Source: Microbacterium sp. 70-16 (GTDB taxonomy: Bacteria; Actinomycetota; Actinomycetes; Actinomycetales; Microbacteriaceae). From it: DNA of 64,000 nt. Made by a program: the position numbers and the translations under genes. Below the pieces are notes generated by a model. The model was not told where the DNA came from, made no database searches, and saw nothing but the letters and a program-made list of their open reading frames with translations. The stretch lies in the NCBI RefSeq assembly GCF_001898315.1, contig NZ_MKTQ01000014.1:223087-287086 (forward strand), given 5' to 3'. Below, piece by piece: positions 60,615-64,000 of the stretch (positions are counted from its first letter, which is position 1; each line of letters opens with the position of its first letter).

Positions 60615-62063
60615 CTAGTTCTGCGACTGGTAGATCGGTGCCTTGCCGTGGACGGCGTCACCGATCTTGTGCACGCGGATGTCGTTGGTCGAGCCGATGA
60701 TTCCGGGAGGCGAGCCGGAGATCACGACCACCTTGTCACCTTCCTTCGCGAGTCCCTGACCGAGGAAGAACTCGTCGACCTGGATGAACATGAGGTCGGT
60801 GTGCGCGACGTGCTCGACGAGGGTCGACTGCACGCCCCAGGTGAGCGCCATGCGGCGGCGGATCGCGGGGTCGACCGCGAACGCCATCATCGGGATGCCG
60901 GGGCGCAGGCGCGACATGCGGCGCGCCGTGTCACCGGACTCCGTGAAGATGCAGAGGAACTTGGCCTCGACGAACTCGGCGACCTCGTTGGCTGCGAGGG
61001 TGAGGATGCCGCCCTGCGTGCGAGGCTTCGCGCTGAACGGGCGAATGCGGTCGAGACCGTGCTCCTCCGTCGACTCGACGATGCGCGCCATGGTCTGCAC
61101 CGTGACGACGGGGTACTCGCCGACACTCGTCTCGCCCGACAGCATCACCGCGTCTGCACCGTCGAGGACGGCGTTGGCGACGTCGGATGCCTCGGCGCGC
61201 GTGGGCACCGGGGCGTGCGTCATCGACTCGAGCATCTGGGTCGCGACGATGACTGGCTTCGCCATGCGGCGGCACATCTCGACGGCGCGCTTCTGCACGA
61301 TCGGGACGGCCTCGAGCGGCAGCTCGACGGCGAGGTCACCACGGGCGACCATGATGCCGTCGAAGGCGTCGATGATCTCTTCGAGGTTGTCGACAGCCTG
61401 CGGCTTCTCGATCTTGGCGATGACGGGAACCTTGCGGCCCTCCTCCGCCATGATCTCGTGCACGCGGGTGACGTCGGCGGCATCGCGCACGAACGACAGC
61501 GCGATGAGGTCGGCACCGGCCTGCAGGCCCCAGCGCAGGTCCGCCTCGTCCTTCTCGGACAGGGCGGGGACGCTCACGGCGACGCCAGGCAGGTTGATGC
61601 CCTTGTTGTTGGAGACCGTGCCGGCGACGACGACCTTGGTCGTGACGACGGGTCCGTCGACGCTCTCGACCTGAACGCGGACCTTGCCGTCGTCGATGAG
61701 CAGGAAGTCGCCCGGCGAGACGTCGCCGGCGAGACCCTTGAAGGTCGTGCCGACGAGGTCGCGGGTGCCGACGACATCCTCGGTCGTGATGCGGAACGTC
61801 TCGCCGACGGCGAGGTCGTGGGGTCCGTCAGAGAACTTGCCGAGCCGGATCTTCGGGCCCTGCAGGTCGACGAGGATGGCTACGGCACGGCCGGCGTCAT
61901 CCGCGGCCTTCCGCACGTTCGCGAAGCGGACTTCGTGCTCCGCGTACGAGCCATGGCTGAGGTTCATGCGGGCCACGTTGACACCGGCGTCGATGATCGC
62001 ACGGATCATCTCATACGACTCGGTGGCGGGGCCCAGGGTGGCGACGATTTTCGCGCGTCTCAC
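60615..62063 (-). CDS. pyk: Pyruvate kinase
   Basis: The 482-residue enzyme converts phosphoenolpyruvate and ADP to pyruvate and ATP. It has RRAKIVATLGPATES at the N-terminus, MNLSHGSYAEHEVRF, the B domain and the active site VIAKIEKPQAVDNL with GIMVARGDLAVEL. ATQMLESM, DAVMLSGETSVGEYP and a complete C-terminal allosteric domain follow. The start is GTG 62061-62063. It is convergent with the tRNA-Leu terminator. Confidence 0.96.
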   Translation of the reverse strand: MRRAKIVATLGPATESYEMIRAIIDAGVNVARMNLSHGSYAEHEVRFANVRKAADDAGRAVAILVDLQGPKIRLGKFSDGPHDLAVGETFRITTEDVVGTRDLVGTTFKGLAGDVSPGDFLLIDDGKVRVQVESVDGPVVTTKVVVAGTVSNNKGINLPGVAVSVPALSEKDEADLRWGLQAGADLIALSFVRDAADVTRVHEIMAEEGRKVPVIAKIEKPQAVDNLEEIIDAFDGIMVARGDLAVELPLEAVPIVQKRAVEMCRRMAKPVIVATQMLESMTHAPVPTRAEASDVANAVLDGADAVMLSGETSVGEYPVVTVQTMARIVESTEEHGLDRIRPFSAKPRTQGGILTLAANEVAEFVEAKFLCIFTESGDTARRMSRLRPGIPMMAFAVDPAIRRRMALTWGVQSTLVEHVAHTDLMFIQVDEFFLGQGLAKEGDKVVVISGSPPGIIGSTNDIRVHKIGDAVHGKAPIYQSQN

Positions 62064-62110
62064 GTACTGACTCTCCGGTCTGGATCGGTTGTTCGGGGGT
62101 TGGCTTCAGC

Positions 62111-63580
62111 CTACGCGGGCTGCAGGCCGATCGCGACGTCGCGCGGGCCGACCGGCGACGGCAGGTTGGTCTGCCCCATCAGGTACTCATCGACGGCAGC
62201 GGCCGCGGCCCGCCCCTCAGCGATCGCCCAGACGATCAGGGACTGCCCACGACCGGCATCCCCGGCCACGAACACGCCGGGAGCCGTCGACTGGTAGTCG
62301 TCGGTCCGCTCGACGTTGCCACGGCCCGTGAACACGGTACCGAGTTGCTCCTCGAGAGCGCTACGCTCCGGGCCGGTGAAACCCATCGCGATCAGAACGA
62401 GGTCGGCGGGGATCTCGCGTTCGGTGCCGCTGCGGGGCACGCGACGGCCGTCGGCCAGGTACTCGGTCTCGGCCAGGCGCAGGGCACGCACTTCGCCCGC
62501 CTCGTTGGCGAGGAACTCAACGGTGGATGCCAGGTAGGCACGCTCGCCGCCTTCTTCGTGCGCCGAGGAGACCTCGAACACGGTCGGCATCATCGGCCAC
62601 GGCTGGTGCTCGGGCCGCGCCGACGGCGGCTGCTTGCCGATCGCGAGGTTGGTGACGCTCAGTGCGCCCTGGCGGTGCGCCGTGCCGATGCAGTCGGCTC
62701 CGGTGTCGCCACCGCCGATGACGATGACGTGCTTGCCCTCCGCGTGGATCTGGTTGGGCACCTGGTCGCCCGCGACGGCCTTGTTGGACTCGACGAGGTA
62801 CTCCATCGCGAAGTGCACGCCGTCGAGGTCGCGCCCGGGGATCGCGATGTCGCGCGGCACGGTCGAACCGGTCGCGACGACGACCGCGTCGTACCGGGCA
62901 CGGAGGTCGGCCCATGTGATGTCGACGCCGATCTGCACCCCGGCGCGGAAGCGCGTGCCCTCGTCCTGCATCTGGCGCAGGCGCGACTCGAGGTGCTTCT
63001 TCTCCATCTTGAAGTCGGGGATGCCGTAACGCAGCAGACCGCCGATGCGGTCGTCGCGCTCGAACACGGCGACCGTGTGGCCGGCGCGCGTGAGCTGCTG
63101 AGCGGCGGCCAGGCCCGCGGGGCCCGACCCGACGACGGCGACCGTCTTGCCGGTCAGACGCGCGGGCGGCTCGGCCTCGACCCAGCCGTTGGCGAAGGCG
63201 TCGTCGATCGTCGAGACCTCAATCTGCTTGATCGTCACCGCGGGCTGGTTGATCCCGAGCACGCACGAGCTCTCGCACGGAGCGGGGCAGAGGCGACCGG
63301 TGAACTCCGGGAAGTTGTTGGTCGCGTGCAGACGCTCGATCGCCGCGCGGCCCTCGCCGCGCCACATGAGGTCGTTCCACTCCGGGATCAGGTTGCCCAG
63401 CGGGCATCCCTTGTGGCAGAACGGTACGCCGCAGTCCATGCAGCGACCGGCCTGACGACGGAGGACGGCGGGGTCGCCCGGCTCGTAGACCTCTTTCCAG
63501 TCCATGATGCGCACGGGAACCGGCCGGCGCGCCGGGAGCTCACGCTCGGTGGTCTTCAGGAAGCCCTTCGGGTCAGCCAC
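62111..63580 (-). CDS. gltD: Glutamate synthase small subunit
   Basis: The 489-residue flavoprotein transfers electrons from NADPH to the large subunit. The N-terminal iron-sulphur cysteines are in CMDCGVPFCHKGCPLGN and CPAPCESSCVLGI. The FAD motif is VVGSGPAGLAAAQQL and the NADPH motif VIGGGDTGADCIG. The C-terminal FVAGDAGRGQSLIVWAI closes the FAD fold. Its GTG start overlaps the gltB stop by eight bases, so the two are translated together. Confidence 0.96.
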   Translation of the reverse strand: MADPKGFLKTTERELPARRPVPVRIMDWKEVYEPGDPAVLRRQAGRCMDCGVPFCHKGCPLGNLIPEWNDLMWRGEGRAAIERLHATNNFPEFTGRLCPAPCESSCVLGINQPAVTIKQIEVSTIDDAFANGWVEAEPPARLTGKTVAVVGSGPAGLAAAQQLTRAGHTVAVFERDDRIGGLLRYGIPDFKMEKKHLESRLRQMQDEGTRFRAGVQIGVDITWADLRARYDAVVVATGSTVPRDIAIPGRDLDGVHFAMEYLVESNKAVAGDQVPNQIHAEGKHVIVIGGGDTGADCIGTAHRQGALSVTNLAIGKQPPSARPEHQPWPMMPTVFEVSSAHEEGGERAYLASTVEFLANEAGEVRALRLAETEYLADGRRVPRSGTEREIPADLVLIAMGFTGPERSALEEQLGTVFTGRGNVERTDDYQSTAPGVFVAGDAGRGQSLIVWAIAEGRAAAAAVDEYLMGQTNLPSPVGPRDVAIGLQPA

Positions 63581-64000
63581 CGGTCACCTCCAGGATGCGG
63601 GTCCAGACGACGTCGCCGTCGGGGTCGAGCCCCTCGGCGGCCGCGTCCATACGGGTCTGCAGCACCGCGGCGTAATCGCGCGGCAGGACACGGACGAAGT
63701 TCGCGGCCTCAGCCTCGAAGTCGTCCAGCAGGGCGGCGGCGAGCGTCGACCCCGTCTCGGCGACATGCTGCTCGAGCAGGTCGCGAAGGATCTCGATGTC
63801 GCCCGAGCCGAGCTGGAGCAGCTCGAGCTCTCCACTGGCGATCGCCTCGCGGTTGACGAGCGCGCGATCGAGTTTGTAGACGTAGGCGGAACCGCCGGAC
63901 ATGCCGGCCCCGAGGTTGCGCCCCGTCGCACCGAGGATGACCGCGAGGCCACCCGTCATGTACTCGAGTGCGTGGTCGCCGACGCCTTCGACGACGGCGG
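63573..64000 (-). CDS. gltB: Glutamate synthase large subunit, C-terminal end only
   Basis: The last 141 residues of GltB lie in the window; the rest is beyond the right edge. The visible part is the end of the alpha domain (EYMTGGLAVILGATGRNLGAGMSGGSAYVYKLD), the conserved beta-helix/GXGXG closing segment, and a C-terminal tail with VRVLPRDYAAVLQTRMDAAA. It makes glutamate from glutamine and 2-oxoglutarate with GltD. Confidence 0.95.
   Translation of the reverse strand, partial: AVVEGVGDHALEYMTGGLAVILGATGRNLGAGMSGGSAYVYKLDRALVNREAIASGELELLQLGSGDIEILRDLLEQHVAETGSTLAAALLDDFEAEAANFVRVLPRDYAAVLQTRMDAAAEGLDPDGDVVWTRILEVTGG

Noticed and set aside
1..64000. CRISPR arrays, insertion sequences or prophage genes
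   Set aside because: No regularly spaced direct repeats, transposase or phage structural genes were seen.

Overview
The window is chromosomal DNA from a high-GC actinobacterium, most likely a member of the Microbacteriaceae close to Microbacterium. The evidence is the base composition (about 70% GC by eye), strong C/G third-position codon use, and a typical actinobacterial gene set: RbpA, a PdtaR-type ANTAR response regulator, the PafB/PafC WYL pair, a DUF222-HNH protein, CGNR and DUF6226 proteins, GlgC/GlgA, HelY and a cysteine-free L31. There is no insertion sequence, prophage, rRNA operon or CRISPR array. Nearly all of it reads as ordinary chromosomal backbone. Coding density is very high and no gene-free stretch exceeds about 250 bases.

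Layout. 1-5.6 kb: a DUF4190 protein (cut by the window edge) divergent from FabG, then SerB, divergent GlgC/GlgA (glycogen), an ABC ATPase and L31. 5.6-9.5 kb: DnaQ-like exonuclease, alpha/beta hydrolase, a CGNR regulator divergent from an EamA exporter, and an Lrp/AsnC regulator. 9.6-16.4 kb: a branched-chain amino-acid catabolic block. It has the 2-oxoacid dehydrogenase E1a-E1b-E2 genes, a TetR regulator, and then acyl-CoA dehydrogenase, MaoC-like hydratase and CitE-like lyase. Both halves have recognisable candidate operators. 16.4-23.4 kb: histidine phosphatase, Sir2, TrmH-type methyltransferase, SGNH hydrolase, SF2 helicase, SRPBCC protein and a ferritin-like/VIT1 transporter.

23.47-26.4 kb is the accessory spot. 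A tRNA-Leu(GAG) and its terminator are followed by a small toxin/antitoxin-like pair with two tandem palindromic boxes, a DUF6226 gene that seems to begin at ATT, and a DUF222-HNH gene whose natural 3' end looks frameshifted. 26.4-31.4 kb: M20 peptidase, UppP, PAC2, HAD phosphatase and TrmI. 31.4-39.5 kb: an FKBP-like lipoprotein, pafB-pafC-tatA-tatC-helY and lnt. This order matches mycobacteria, except that the Pup/proteasome genes usually found next to trmI are missing. 39.5-45.9 kb: RbpA, an overlapping NfeD-SPFH-GDPD operon, an SDR and S9 peptidase pair, and an HdeD protein.

45.9-53.4 kb: AEC transporter, VapBC, methyltransferase, DUF2087 protein, SUMF1 protein, two MFS transporters and a second SGNH hydrolase. 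53.4-64 kb: LLM oxidoreductase, DUF885 protein, DNA polymerase I, thioesterase, PdtaR, a broken tRNA-Leu(CAA) copy followed by the intact gene, pyruvate kinase and glutamate synthase (gltD and the end of gltB).

Two patterns run through the whole window. More than twenty genes have a TANNNT -10 hexamer exactly 6-7 bases before the start codon, which points to widespread leaderless transcription. The heptamer GGATGCC/GGCATCC is strongly over-represented.
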